Source: Beijerinckia mobilis (GTDB lineage Bacteria > Pseudomonadota > Alphaproteobacteria > Rhizobiales > Beijerinckiaceae). From it: DNA of 64,000 nucleotides. Both the position numbers and the translations under genes were made by a program. The stretch is taken from assembly GCF_000745425.1 (NCBI RefSeq), contig NZ_JQJH01000002.1, forward strand, positions 310,001 to 374,000. The letters are read 5' to 3'. Below are positions 1 through 8,588 of this stretch, piece by piece (within the stretch, counting starts at the first letter, position 1; every line of letters begins with the position of its first letter). The notes under the pieces were generated by a model. It had not been told where the DNA came from and ran no database searches. It was given only the letters and a program-made list of their open reading frames with translations.

Positions 1-755
1 CCGACATTGACATTGTTGCGGGCCCCGAGCGTGCCATCCTCGTTGACGAGGAATTTGGGGCTGAGAAACAGGCTGATGCCGCGCGAGCCGGGAGGCGCGT
101 CGGGCAGGCGGGCGAGCACCAGATGGATGACGTTTTCGGTCAGGTCCTGATCGCCGGAGGAGATGAAGATCTTGGAGCCGGAAATCGTATAGGAGCCGTC
201 ACCGCGCGGCTTCGCCGATGTCTTGAGAAGACCGAGATCGGAACCGGCCTGCGCCTCGGTGAGCGCCATGGCGCCGGACCAGGTGCCCTCGATCATTTTG
301 GGCAGATATTTGCTCTTGATATCGGCGGGCGCATGGGCCTCGATCGTTTCCACCGCGCCGCGGGTGAGGCCGGCGACGAGGCCGAAGGAGAGGTTCGACC
401 CCGACAGCATTTCATCGACGAGAATCTGGATGGTGCGCGGCAGGCCCTGGCCGCCATATTCGGGTTCGAGAGAGAGAGCCGGCCAGCCGCCTTCGACGAA
501 AGCTTTATAGGCTTCCTTGAACCCCTTGGGCAGAGTGACGACGCCGTTTTCGAGGCGGCAACCCTCGATGTCGCCGCTGAGATTGATCGGCCGCAGCACA
601 TTGGAACAGAGCCTGCCGGCCTCCTCGAGCACGGTGCGGGCGAGGTCGACATTGACTTCGCTGTAGGGCGGCAATTCGGCAAAGACGCCATCCGCCTTGA
701 AGATCTCCTCGAGGAGATAGACCATGTCATCGACGGGGGCATGATAATCGGGCAT
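1..755 (-). CDS. Acyl-CoA dehydrogenase, N-terminal part (cut by window edge)
   Basis: FAD-dependent acyl-CoA dehydrogenase catalysing the first, alpha-beta desaturating step of fatty acid beta-oxidation and passing electrons to ETF. The reading frame begins at the ATG at 755-753, behind a good ribosome site (GGAGAG), and runs off the left edge, leaving about 250 residues. It opens with MPDYHAPVDDM, typical of the extra N-terminal segment in the large bacterial acyl-CoA dehydrogenases of about 590 residues. The family signature ALTEAQAGSD lies near residue 175. The catalytic glutamate would lie outside the window. The gene follows fadJ on the same strand after 354 bases. ETF-quinone oxidoreductase further upstream fits the same electron path. 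The family is clear; the exact chain-length specificity is not. Confidence 0.93.
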   Translation of the reverse strand, partial: MPDYHAPVDDMVYLLEEIFKADGVFAELPPYSEVNVDLARTVLEEAGRLCSNVLRPINLSGDIEGCRLENGVVTLPKGFKEAYKAFVEGGWPALSLEPEYGGQGLPRTIQILVDEMLSGSNLSFGLVAGLTRGAVETIEAHAPADIKSKYLPKMIEGTWSGAMALTEAQAGSDLGLLKTSAKPRGDGSYTISGSKIFISSGDQDLTENVIHLVLARLPDAPPGSRGISLFLSPKFLVNEDGTLGARNNVNV

Positions 756-1109
756 TTGTCTCTCCTGGCTGCACGATCTGTTCAGGCGGTGGGAACAGGC
801 TGCGGCACCGCGCGGCGTGGCGGCCAGAGGACAACCGCCAGCGTTCGGTGCCGGCATGGCCGGTCCGGGGCGGATGCGTCTCCGCATCCGGTTTCAGAAT
901 GCGCCAGGATATTTGCGTCCGGCGCATGCTTTTTGTGGCGAAGCGCTTCGAAAAAACATCCGGGAGCGCTCGAAACAAACGTTTGTTCCAAATTTGGAAA
1001 CACGCAGCAGGCGCGCGCGAAGCCAAAATGCTCCTGCGAAACTGCGATCGGGAAAGGCGCCGGGATTTCGCCCTTGCGCCGTTCCGTTCCGGACGATTCT
1101 TGGCCGGCC
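756..1109. other. Intergenic region with acyl-CoA dehydrogenase control sequences
   Basis: This 354-base gap separates fadJ from the acyl-CoA dehydrogenase gene. No convincing ORF lies in it; the frames that cross it are antisense shadows. It holds the double palindrome at 972-999, listed separately. Confidence 0.6.
972..999. promoter_or_regulatory. Two fused 14-bp palindromes, PsrA/FadR-like operator candidate
   Basis: AACAAACGTTTGTT at 974-987 is a perfect palindrome. TTCCAAATTTGGAA at 986-999 is a second one sharing two bases with it. The left one also reads GAAAC-N4-GTTTG (972-985), which fits the published PsrA consensus (G/C)AAAC-N2-4-GTTT(G/C); PsrA is a TetR-family fatty-acid-responsive repressor of beta-oxidation and etf genes in Pseudomonas. 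The site is about 220 bases upstream of the acyl-CoA dehydrogenase start. The match is seen; the regulator is inferred, and none is encoded in the window. Confidence 0.5.
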
Positions 1110-3386
1110 TCAGTTCTTCAACGGTTTTCCGGTCTTGATCATATGCGCGATGCGCTCACGTGCCGGCTCGGTCAGGGCCGTTTCAACGAAGGCGAGCGTT
1201 GCCCTGTCGTTGAGCTCCTTCTCGCTCAGTGGAGCGCCGGAACCTGAAAGAACATTGATGAGCAGACGCGCGATCTCCCGGTCGTAGGGCGACAGGCTCT
1301 CGCCGATTTCTGCCACTTTCGCTTCGAGAACGGAGGCTGCGGGCAAGGTGAAGGTCGGCGGGGTCAGGGGCTTGAAGCCCTCCTTCGCCGCGAGTGCCAT
1401 CTGTTTGGCGTCGGCAATCAGCCGGTCGCGATTCATCGTCACTTTATCCGTCGGCCGCAGGATATGGCGCGCCTTGGCGTCATAGGCGCCGCTCGCGGCG
1501 CTGGCGCCCAGAACACGTTCGATCACCTCGACGGCGGCGGCCTCGGAGGAGAGACCCTGTTCGAGAAGCCGGATCATCCATTCGAAAATGCCGCCCCAGC
1601 CGGGGATGAGCCCGACTTTGACCTCGACGAGGCCGATCGTCACTTCCGCATGGGCGGCGATCGCATGGGAATGGAGCGCGATTTCGCAGCCGCCGCCGAG
1701 CGTCGCGCCGAAGGGAGCGGCGATGATCGGGAAGCCGGCATATTTCACCGCGTTGAACGAGGCGAGGCCGCTCTCGATAAAGGTCTCGATCGCCTTGCCG
1801 TCGCCTTTCTCGGAGAGCGCCAGAATGGCGGAAAGATCGGCGCCGGCGCTGAAGGCCGGGCCCTCATTGCCGATGACGATGCCGGAGAAATCCTTCGGCG
1901 TGTCCTGGACCATCTCGCCGACAGCTTCCAGAAGCCGTGGCGTGAAGACATTCATCTTGGTGCGGGCTTCGAAGAGGCCGATGCCGTCGCCGAGATCCCA
2001 CAGGCTCGCCGCATCGCCATAATCCTTGACGGGCTTGGCCTTGAGCTTGATCGCCGCCAGTGAGATGACGCCTTCGGGTAGCGGGATCGCGCTATAGGCT
2101 GGGCCGGAGGAGGCCGGATTGAGGCTTTCGCGCTCGCCCTTTTCCACACGGTAGAAGCTCTGGCGGGAAACCGCTTCCGCCAGCAGTTCCGGCACTGCCG
2201 TGCCTTCCGCTTTCAGCCGGTCCGCGAGCCAGCCTGCGCCGACCCGGTCGATGAGTTCAAAGGGGCCATATTTCCAGCCATAGCCGATGCGCATTGCTTC
2301 ATCGACGGCATCCGTCCGGTCGGCGATCTCCGGTACCAGCGCCGCCGCATAGGATAATGTGCGGGTAAGCACTGCGCGGGCATAATCGCCGGCAGGGGCC
2401 TTGATGCCGAGCAGAGCCTTGCCATCGCCCTTGGCCGCATCCTGAATTTCCTGCGGCACGGCTTTTTGCGGCCGGTAGGCGCCGGTTGCGAGATCGATGA
2501 CCTCGCGGCTCTTGCGGTCCGAGGAAAGCTTGTAGAAGCCGCCGCCGCCCTTGCGGCCGGTCAGACCCTTGGCCAGCATGCCGGTGAGCAAAGCGGGTTC
2601 GGCCGCATAGGCATGGACGGCGTCCGTCTGCGGCAGGGTCGTCTGCAGTGAGCGGATCAGCGCCGGCATCAGATCATTGCCGATGAGATCATAGAGGCCG
2701 AAAATGCCGGTTTTCGGAAAGCCGAACGGCTTGCCCATGACCAGATCGGCTTCCTCGACATCGATGTTTAGCTTGATCGCCTCGTTGAGACCCACAGCCA
2801 GCCAGTAGCAGCCGATGCGGTTGCCGATGAAGCCGGGTGTGTCCTTGCAGGGCACAACTCCCTTGCCGAGGCCGACATCGCAGAACTGGCGGATCGCGGC
2901 GGTCACTTCTGGTGCCGTCTGCGGTCCGGCGATCAGCTCGAGCAGCCGCATATGGCGCGGGGGATTAAAGAAATGGGTGATGAGGAAACGGCTGGCGAGC
3001 GCCGGAGAAAGACCCGCGACCAGCTGATGCAGCGGCAGGGTGGAAGTGTTGGAGCTGACGATCGCTTCCGGCTTGCGGACCTGATCGATGGAATTGAACA
3101 GACCGTGTTTGATGTCGAGCCGTTCCGCCACCGCTTCGATGATCCAGTCGGCATCCGAGAGCAGGTGGAGATCGGTCTTGGTGCCGCCGGTGGTAATGCG
3201 CTTGGCAAAATCGGCCAGCATGAAACCGCCGGTTTTCAGCTGCCGCTCGACACCCTTCTTGGCGATTTCCGGATCGAGATCGAGCAGAACGACATCCAAT
3301 CCGGCATTGGCGAGATGCGCCGCTATCCCCGATCCCATGGTGCCAGCGCCGATGACGGCACCCTTCCTGAAAGTAATCGTCGACAT
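1110..3386 (-). CDS. fadJ: Bifunctional 3-hydroxyacyl-CoA dehydrogenase / enoyl-CoA hydratase (FadJ/FadB type)
   Basis: Hydrates 2-enoyl-CoA and oxidises the resulting 3-hydroxyacyl-CoA with NAD in beta-oxidation. The protein is 758 residues with the dehydrogenase half first: NAD-binding GAGTMGSGIAAHLANAG near residue 13, then SNTSTLPL and HFFNPPRHMRLLE. The C-terminal half carries the crotonase fold, with FSAGADLS and GGGCEIALHS as the oxyanion-hole segments. This order is the reverse of E. coli FadB/FadJ and is common in alphaproteobacteria. I place the start at the ATG at 3386 (MSTITFRKGAV) behind GAGAG, because the upstream in-frame extension has no domain content. It lies between ETF-QO and an acyl-CoA dehydrogenase on the same strand. 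No thiolase gene lies between them. Confidence 0.93.
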   Translation of the reverse strand: MSTITFRKGAVIGAGTMGSGIAAHLANAGLDVVLLDLDPEIAKKGVERQLKTGGFMLADFAKRITTGGTKTDLHLLSDADWIIEAVAERLDIKHGLFNSIDQVRKPEAIVSSNTSTLPLHQLVAGLSPALASRFLITHFFNPPRHMRLLELIAGPQTAPEVTAAIRQFCDVGLGKGVVPCKDTPGFIGNRIGCYWLAVGLNEAIKLNIDVEEADLVMGKPFGFPKTGIFGLYDLIGNDLMPALIRSLQTTLPQTDAVHAYAAEPALLTGMLAKGLTGRKGGGGFYKLSSDRKSREVIDLATGAYRPQKAVPQEIQDAAKGDGKALLGIKAPAGDYARAVLTRTLSYAAALVPEIADRTDAVDEAMRIGYGWKYGPFELIDRVGAGWLADRLKAEGTAVPELLAEAVSRQSFYRVEKGERESLNPASSGPAYSAIPLPEGVISLAAIKLKAKPVKDYGDAASLWDLGDGIGLFEARTKMNVFTPRLLEAVGEMVQDTPKDFSGIVIGNEGPAFSAGADLSAILALSEKGDGKAIETFIESGLASFNAVKYAGFPIIAAPFGATLGGGCEIALHSHAIAAHAEVTIGLVEVKVGLIPGWGGIFEWMIRLLEQGLSSEAAAVEVIERVLGASAASGAYDAKARHILRPTDKVTMNRDRLIADAKQMALAAKEGFKPLTPPTFTLPAASVLEAKVAEIGESLSPYDREIARLLINVLSGSGAPLSEKELNDRATLAFVETALTEPARERIAHMIKTGKPLKN

Positions 3387-3642
3387 GCTGACTCTCGCTG
3401 CTTGATCGTCCTGAGGAATTCCGAGGATTTGCGGGAACCGTCTGGCCGTTCGCCGCATCCATGGGGAAGGGTCGCATCACATCAAAAAGCTACATCTCTT
3501 TTGTGATGGTGCGGCCAGGTAATGGTGCGGCACCTTGTTACAGGTTAGCGATTATGGATCGCCTCTATCGGTCGGATGCGGTTTTTGGAGCGGGTGTGTG
3601 CGCCATTCGCTCTTACGCAATCCTCTAAAGTAGAGGCTCAGG

Positions 3643-5349
3643 CTACATATTCGGGTAATTGGGACCGCCGCCGCCTTCCGGCGGCACCCAGTTGATGTTC
3701 TGTGCCGGGTCCTTGATGTCGCAGGTTTTGCAATGCACACAGTTCTGTGCATTGATGACGAAGCGGGGATCCTTTTTCGTCTCTTCGTCGGCATAGACGA
3801 TTTCATAGACCGCCGCTGGGCAATAGAGCCTGGCGGGCTCGCCATAGACCGGCAGATTGTCCTTGACGGGAATGTCGGCGTCGGTGAGCCGCAAATGGCA
3901 GGGCTGATCCTCGGCGTGATGAGTATTCGAGACGAAGACCGAGGACAATCGGTCGAAGGTCAGGACGCCATCAGGTTTCGGATAGGTTTTGGGCGTCACT
4001 TCGGCGAGCGGCTTCAGGCAGGCGTAATCAGGCTTGCCATGCGGCAGGGTGCCGAAAAATGATGTGTTGAACAGTGTCTGTGTCCACAGATCCATGCCGC
4101 CGAGCATGATGCCGAGCGGCGTGCCGTAGCGGGACCATAAAGGCTTCATATTACGGACCGGATAAAGGTCGCGGCCGATCGCCGAGGTCCGCCAGCCATT
4201 CTCGTAGGCGCTGAGTTCCGCAGGAGCGGCTTCAGGTGTCGCGGCTTCCGGAGCCGTGCTCTCCCAGAGATCAACAATGGCCTTGGCGGCCTCCATGCCG
4301 GAAAGAATGGCGTTATGCGACCCCTTGATGCGCGGCACGTTGATAAAGCCCGCCGCGCAGCCGATCAGGGCGCCCCCCGGGAAAGTCAGTTTGGGAACCG
4401 ATTGCCAGCCGCCTTCGGTCAGGGCGCGGGCGCCATAGGAGAGGCGCTTGGCGCCCTCGAAGGTCTTGCGGATTTCCGGATGGGTCTTGAATTTCTGGAA
4501 TTCGCCGAAGGGAAACAGCGTCGGGTTGGAATAATTGAGGTGGACGACGAAACCCACGGCGACGAGGTTTTCGCCGAAATGATAAAGGAAGGAGCCGCCG
4601 CCCGTATCCCTGTCGAGGGGCCAGCCGAGCGTATGCTGCACACGGCCGGCATGAAAATGCTGCGGCTGGACTTCCCAGAGTTCCTTGAATCCGATGCCGT
4701 ATTTCTGCGGTTCGCGCCCCTTGTCGAGGCCGAAACGGGCGATGGCCTGTTTGCTGAGCGAGCCGCGCGCGCCTTCCGCCAGCAATGTATAGCGGGCGCG
4801 CAATTCGACGCCGCGCGTATAATCGGATTTATGGGAACCATCCTTGCCGATTCCCATATCGCCGGTGGCGACGCCGACGACAGTCCCATTTTCGTCTAGA
4901 AGCAGTTCGGTTCCGGCGAAGCCCGGATAGATTTCGACGCCGAGCGCTTCCGCCTTGGCGGCGAGATAGCGCGTCACCTCGCCGAGCGAGCCGATGAAAT
5001 TGCCATGATTGCCCATCAGCTTCGGCATCAGCGCATTGGGCAGAGCCTGGGCTTTTGTCTCGGTGAGGAACAGAAATGTATCCTCGTTCACCTGTGTCTT
5101 GAGCGGCCGCTCGGCATCCTCCTGCCAGTCCGGCAGCAAGGCGTTAAGGCCGATGGGATCGACGACGACGCCTGAGAGAATATGGGCGCCGACCTCGCTG
5201 CCTTTTTCGATCACCAGAACCGAAAGGTCCTTGCCGGTCTTCTCCGCGAGCTGTTTGAGGTGAATGGCTGCGGCCAAACCCGCTGGCCCGGCGCCGACGA
5301 TGACGATGTCGAATTCCATCGTCTCACGCGGCGATTGCTCTTCCGTCAA
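3643..5349 (-). CDS. Electron transfer flavoprotein-ubiquinone oxidoreductase
   Basis: Membrane-associated FAD and 4Fe-4S enzyme that takes electrons from ETF, reduced by acyl-CoA dehydrogenases, and delivers them to ubiquinone. The protein is 568 residues, the usual length. The N-terminus has the FAD dinucleotide fold FDIVIVGAGPAGLAAAIHL. The C-terminus has the ferredoxin-like cluster site NCVHCKTCDIKDPAQNI and the family ending NWVPPEGGGGP. The longest frame starts with TTG at 5349, preceded by AAAGGGAAAA; an internal ATG at 5319 (MEFDIVIVG) is the alternative. The longer form fits related proteins that have a short acidic leader. fadJ follows 256 bases downstream on the same strand. Confidence 0.95.
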   Translation of the reverse strand: MTEEQSPRETMEFDIVIVGAGPAGLAAAIHLKQLAEKTGKDLSVLVIEKGSEVGAHILSGVVVDPIGLNALLPDWQEDAERPLKTQVNEDTFLFLTETKAQALPNALMPKLMGNHGNFIGSLGEVTRYLAAKAEALGVEIYPGFAGTELLLDENGTVVGVATGDMGIGKDGSHKSDYTRGVELRARYTLLAEGARGSLSKQAIARFGLDKGREPQKYGIGFKELWEVQPQHFHAGRVQHTLGWPLDRDTGGGSFLYHFGENLVAVGFVVHLNYSNPTLFPFGEFQKFKTHPEIRKTFEGAKRLSYGARALTEGGWQSVPKLTFPGGALIGCAAGFINVPRIKGSHNAILSGMEAAKAIVDLWESTAPEAATPEAAPAELSAYENGWRTSAIGRDLYPVRNMKPLWSRYGTPLGIMLGGMDLWTQTLFNTSFFGTLPHGKPDYACLKPLAEVTPKTYPKPDGVLTFDRLSSVFVSNTHHAEDQPCHLRLTDADIPVKDNLPVYGEPARLYCPAAVYEIVYADEETKKDPRFVINAQNCVHCKTCDIKDPAQNINWVPPEGGGGPNYPNM

Positions 5350-5777
5350 GGCTTTTCCCTTTATTCATCCAATGACGATAATATGGGGCGATTCGACCCG
5401 CTGAAACACAGCATAGGTCCGCTTTCAGGAATTAAGAAGACCCCTAAAAGAATGGGTCGCCTGCCTGTGGAGCTCTTTGCTCGGCAATACTTGTATCGCG
5501 CCAGAACAAATAGTCATTCTGGGAAGCAAAGTACGCGCTATGGAAGGAAGAGAAGAGGCGGGCTGGCTTATATCCCATGGCGATATCAGAAACGGGCATG
5601 GGCGATGCTTTGATAAGCGTTGATCCATTCTGGTGCGTTTCCCATTGAATAAATTATATTCTTTGCATGGGGCGCGACGCTAGCTCTCCTTTCGGCTCAT
5701 GACTAGCCCTTGTGTTTGCAAGCCATTTGTTCAAAAAACGGCGAAATCCTATCGCCGTTTTCTGCTTTCAGCCATCC
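5350..5777. other. Divergent intergenic region, ETF-QO / LysR
   Basis: This stretch separates two divergently transcribed genes and must hold both promoters. It is AT-rich towards the LysR gene. I see no supported ORF, no strong inverted repeat and no match to the PsrA-like box found at 972-985. Confidence 0.5.
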
Positions 5778-6695
5778 ATGCCCATGCCGTCACTCGTCGA
5801 AGATCTCCGATGCTTTGTCCGCGTCGCTGAATGCGGTTCCTTTTCCATTGTCGCCCGGGAAAATATGGTGAGTCAGGCGACAATCGGGCGCCGGATCGGC
5901 GGCCTCGAGGACCATTTCAAGATTTTGCTGTTCCACCGCTCGACGCGGCGGATCATCCTGACCGATGCCGGACAGAGTTTTCTGGTCTATGCCCGGCGCA
6001 TTCTACAAGAGTTCGAGACGGCCGAAAATGCGCTCGGCCGCCACAGTGCGGAGCCGAAAGGGCGTGTCCGCGTCGGTTCGACCAATGCCTTCGGGCAATA
6101 TCTGGTGCGTGGCCTCGCGCAATTTTCCGAACGCTACCCATGCCTTTCCATTGATCTCGTCGTCGGCGACGGCCTCGTCAATCTGATCGAGGATGGTTTC
6201 GATCTCGCATTGCGCATCGGTGAAGTGACGGAATCCTCGGTGGTGGCCCGTCATCTCGGCGACGTACCGCGTACACTCGTCGCCGCGCCCTCTTATCTCG
6301 AGCGCCATGGGGTGCCGGAGGATGTCTCCGCCCTGCAGCATCATGAATGCGTGTTGTTCAGTTACGGTACCACGAAACAGGTCTGGAATGTCGGCGGCAG
6401 TCTCGTGCGGGTTTCGGGCTCGTTCCGCACCAATTCGTCCATCGCCCAGTTCGAGGCGGTGCGCAATGGCGTGGGCATCAGCCTGTTTCCCTGGTTCCAG
6501 GTCGATGACGATATCCGGCAGGGGCGTCTAGTGCGGCTGTTGCCCGACATGCCGATTGAGCCGATCCATTTTTATATGACTTATCCCGCTTACCGGACCC
6601 TGCCGCCGCGCACCCGTGTTGTCGTCGACTGGATCAGCGAGGAGGCGCGCAAGCTGGTGCCTGGGCCGCCGCCATATGAAGATTCCGAAATGTGA
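5778..6695 (+). CDS. LysR-family transcriptional regulator
   Basis: DNA-binding regulator of about 305 residues. The N-terminal winged helix-turn-helix covers residues 1-65 (LVEDLRCFVRVAECGSFS, then the recognition segment and LFHRSTRRIILTDAG). The C-terminal substrate-binding domain contains GRVRVGSTNAFGQYLV and NGVGISLFPWF. Overall it resembles the CrgA/DsdC-like subgroup whose members end after about 300 residues. The start is uncertain: ATG at 5778 or 5784 fits the family, while the upstream frame to 5712 is basic and unlike the family. It diverges from ETF-QO. Its target is unknown; the only neighbour downstream is a broken cytochrome fragment. Confidence 0.88.
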   Translation: MPMPSLVEDLRCFVRVAECGSFSIVARENMVSQATIGRRIGGLEDHFKILLFHRSTRRIILTDAGQSFLVYARRILQEFETAENALGRHSAEPKGRVRVGSTNAFGQYLVRGLAQFSERYPCLSIDLVVGDGLVNLIEDGFDLALRIGEVTESSVVARHLGDVPRTLVAAPSYLERHGVPEDVSALQHHECVLFSYGTTKQVWNVGGSLVRVSGSFRTNSSIAQFEAVRNGVGISLFPWFQVDDDIRQGRLVRLLPDMPIEPIHFYMTYPAYRTLPPRTRVVVDWISEEARKLVPGPPPYEDSEM

Positions 6696-6901
6696 CGTTC
6701 GAGGCAAGGGCATCGGCGGGGCTGTCAGGCAACCCGCCCGTGCCGGGATCCTTTCAAGGCGGGGCCGCAGGGCCGGACGCGGCCCCATCGCAGCCGATTG
6801 ACGAACGTCGGGACATGCAATGAAATCTCCCGAACCTCTTGGGCATCTCGTTCTTTTCGGCCTTGCCTCCGTCGCGATGCCCGGTGCCGAGCTACAGGCC
6901 T

Positions 6902-7128
6902 GTTGCCCAAAGGGAGCCCTTCGATGCCGTGAGGAAGCGCATGAAGGCGGATATCGCCAAAGACCATGCGGATGTGCCGAAGCGTGGCATCAAGGATTCC
7001 CCTCCCAATGTGCATGATGCGGTTTGCTGACGTTTGATGACACCGCTGAATTCTTAAATCTCGCCCTCGGGACCAGGCTGAACCAGGACGCGAAGCGGGA
7101 TCTTGTCCAGTTCATGAAAGCTCTATGA
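6902..7128 (+). pseudogene. Decayed C-terminal fragment of a di-haem cytochrome c / MauG-like peroxidase
   Basis: Read in one frame, 6902-7020 gives VAQREPFDAVRKRMK, then AKDHADVPKRGIKDSPPNVHD. Shifting frame by one base near 7018-7026 continues as LLTFDDTAEFLNLAL, then NQDAKRDLVQFMKAL and a TGA at 7126. Together this mimics the conserved end of di-haem cytochrome c peroxidase-like proteins, where PPYLHDG, LLTLDDTVEFFNLVLGT and a final DLVAFMRAL occur in that order. One missing G explains the shift. No haem motif CxxCH and no complete N-terminal part can be found upstream, so this is a relic. The family call rests on memory of the C-terminal motif, not on a search. Confidence 0.6.
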
Positions 7129-7214
7129 AGGGGGGCCATTGCCGCCGTGACGGACGGACTGGCAACCAACCGGCCGTTTACCCGTTATGCCGCGGCAATG
7201 GAGGAGATTCCGCA

Positions 7215-8588
7215 ATGGAACCGACCATAGCCACTGGCCTCTCGGGTCGCGATGTCACACGCTTCGGCCAGGATGGGCATGAGCCTGCGAGACAGCGCCC
7301 CTTTGACCGGTCTGACAGGGATCCGCTCACGCGCAAGAAAGCGATTGCCGATGCTTACCGGTGTGTCCGTGCCGAAACGGAGTCGCGCGCCGCCTGTTTG
7401 TCCGCGGAGGATCAAACCATCCAGTCAATGCCAGATGCAAGCCCCACGAAATGGCATCGTGCGCATACGACATGGTTTTTCGAGACCTTCCTGCTGATTC
7501 CTTTTCTGCCGGGCTATCGCCTGTTCGATCCCGCATTCACTTATCTTTTTAATTCTTATTATGATGGCGTGGGACCCCGTCATCCGCGCCCACAACGCGG
7601 AATGCTCAGCCGTCCAAGCATAGAGGAAATTCGGGCTTATCGCCTGTCTGTCGATGCCGCCATGGAGCGGTTGATGGCAATATCAGATGATGCGCTGCGG
7701 GATCTCATTCTTCTCGGACTCAATCACGAGCAGCAGCATCAGGAATTGATCCTCACCGACATCAAACATGCCTTTGCGGTATCACCACTGCGGCCAGCCT
7801 ACAGATCCATCCCCGAAAAACCCGTTCCGGCGCAAACGAAGCCCGGTCGTTTACCACCAGCCGGCCGATGGACATTCGAGGAGGGGCTTTATCCGGTCGG
7901 CCATGGCGACGCTTCCCTCTCACTCTTTGCCTTCGACAATGAAAAGCCCCGGCATCGGACATTCCTTCGCGATTACACGCTTGCTGATCGCTTGGTGAGC
8001 AATAGCGAATTTCTTGAATTCATGGAGGACGATGGTTATCTCCGCCCGGAATTCTGGCTATCCGACGGATTTGCGCTGGCGCAGGCGGAACATTGGACTG
8101 CGCCAGCCTATTGGCGGCGCGAGGAATCAGATTGGTTCGTTTACACACTTTATGGAGAGCGGCCGCTTCGTCCGGACGAACCTGTCTGCCATGTGAGCTT
8201 TTATGAAGCCGATGCCTATGCCCGCTGGAAGCGATGCCGCCTGCCGACTGAGCAGGAATGGGAAGTCGCTGCCGCCCGCCATGGCCTCTTCGAAAACGTA
8301 GAAGAGACATCGGGGCTCCATCCGGCGCCGCTAAGCGGTTCGGTCTCGCCATGGATCGCGCAGGACGTCTGGGAATGGACGGCGAGCCCTTATGTGCCCT
8401 ATCCGGGCTATCATCGGCCTGCCGGCGTGCTCGGCGAATATAATGGAAAATTCATGTGCAGTCAGATGGTCCTGCGCGGCCGTTCCTGTGCCACGCCCAA
8501 GGGGCATGAGCGGATCACCTATCGCAATTTTTTTCCGCCGCAGGCGCGCTGGCAATTCTCTGGTTTCCGGCTGGCGGAGGATCCATGA
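7215..8588 (+). CDS. egtB: Ergothioneine biosynthesis sulfoxide synthase EgtB
   Basis: Non-haem iron enzyme that couples hercynine to gamma-glutamylcysteine or cysteine with oxygen, forming the C-S bond of ergothioneine. The 457-residue protein has an N-terminal DinB-like helical domain with the iron ligands in KWHRAHTTWFFE and HEQQHQE, followed by a formylglycine-generating-enzyme-like (FGE-sulfatase) domain ending RWQFSGFRLAEDP. I place the start at the ATG at 7215 behind GGAGGAG; an in-frame extension to 7125 overlaps the relic upstream and lacks a ribosome site. The gene overlaps egtD by four bases (ATGA), showing translational coupling. The region before the DinB domain is somewhat long compared with the usual 420-440 residues. 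Confidence 0.95.
   Translation: MEPTIATGLSGRDVTRFGQDGHEPARQRPFDRSDRDPLTRKKAIADAYRCVRAETESRAACLSAEDQTIQSMPDASPTKWHRAHTTWFFETFLLIPFLPGYRLFDPAFTYLFNSYYDGVGPRHPRPQRGMLSRPSIEEIRAYRLSVDAAMERLMAISDDALRDLILLGLNHEQQHQELILTDIKHAFAVSPLRPAYRSIPEKPVPAQTKPGRLPPAGRWTFEEGLYPVGHGDASLSLFAFDNEKPRHRTFLRDYTLADRLVSNSEFLEFMEDDGYLRPEFWLSDGFALAQAEHWTAPAYWRREESDWFVYTLYGERPLRPDEPVCHVSFYEADAYARWKRCRLPTEQEWEVAAARHGLFENVEETSGLHPAPLSGSVSPWIAQDVWEWTASPYVPYPGYHRPAGVLGEYNGKFMCSQMVLRGRSCATPKGHERITYRNFFPPQARWQFSGFRLAEDP

Noticed and set aside
123-1247. 374-codon plus-strand frame at the left end
   Set aside because: Antisense to the acyl-CoA dehydrogenase and the end of fadJ; no similarity.
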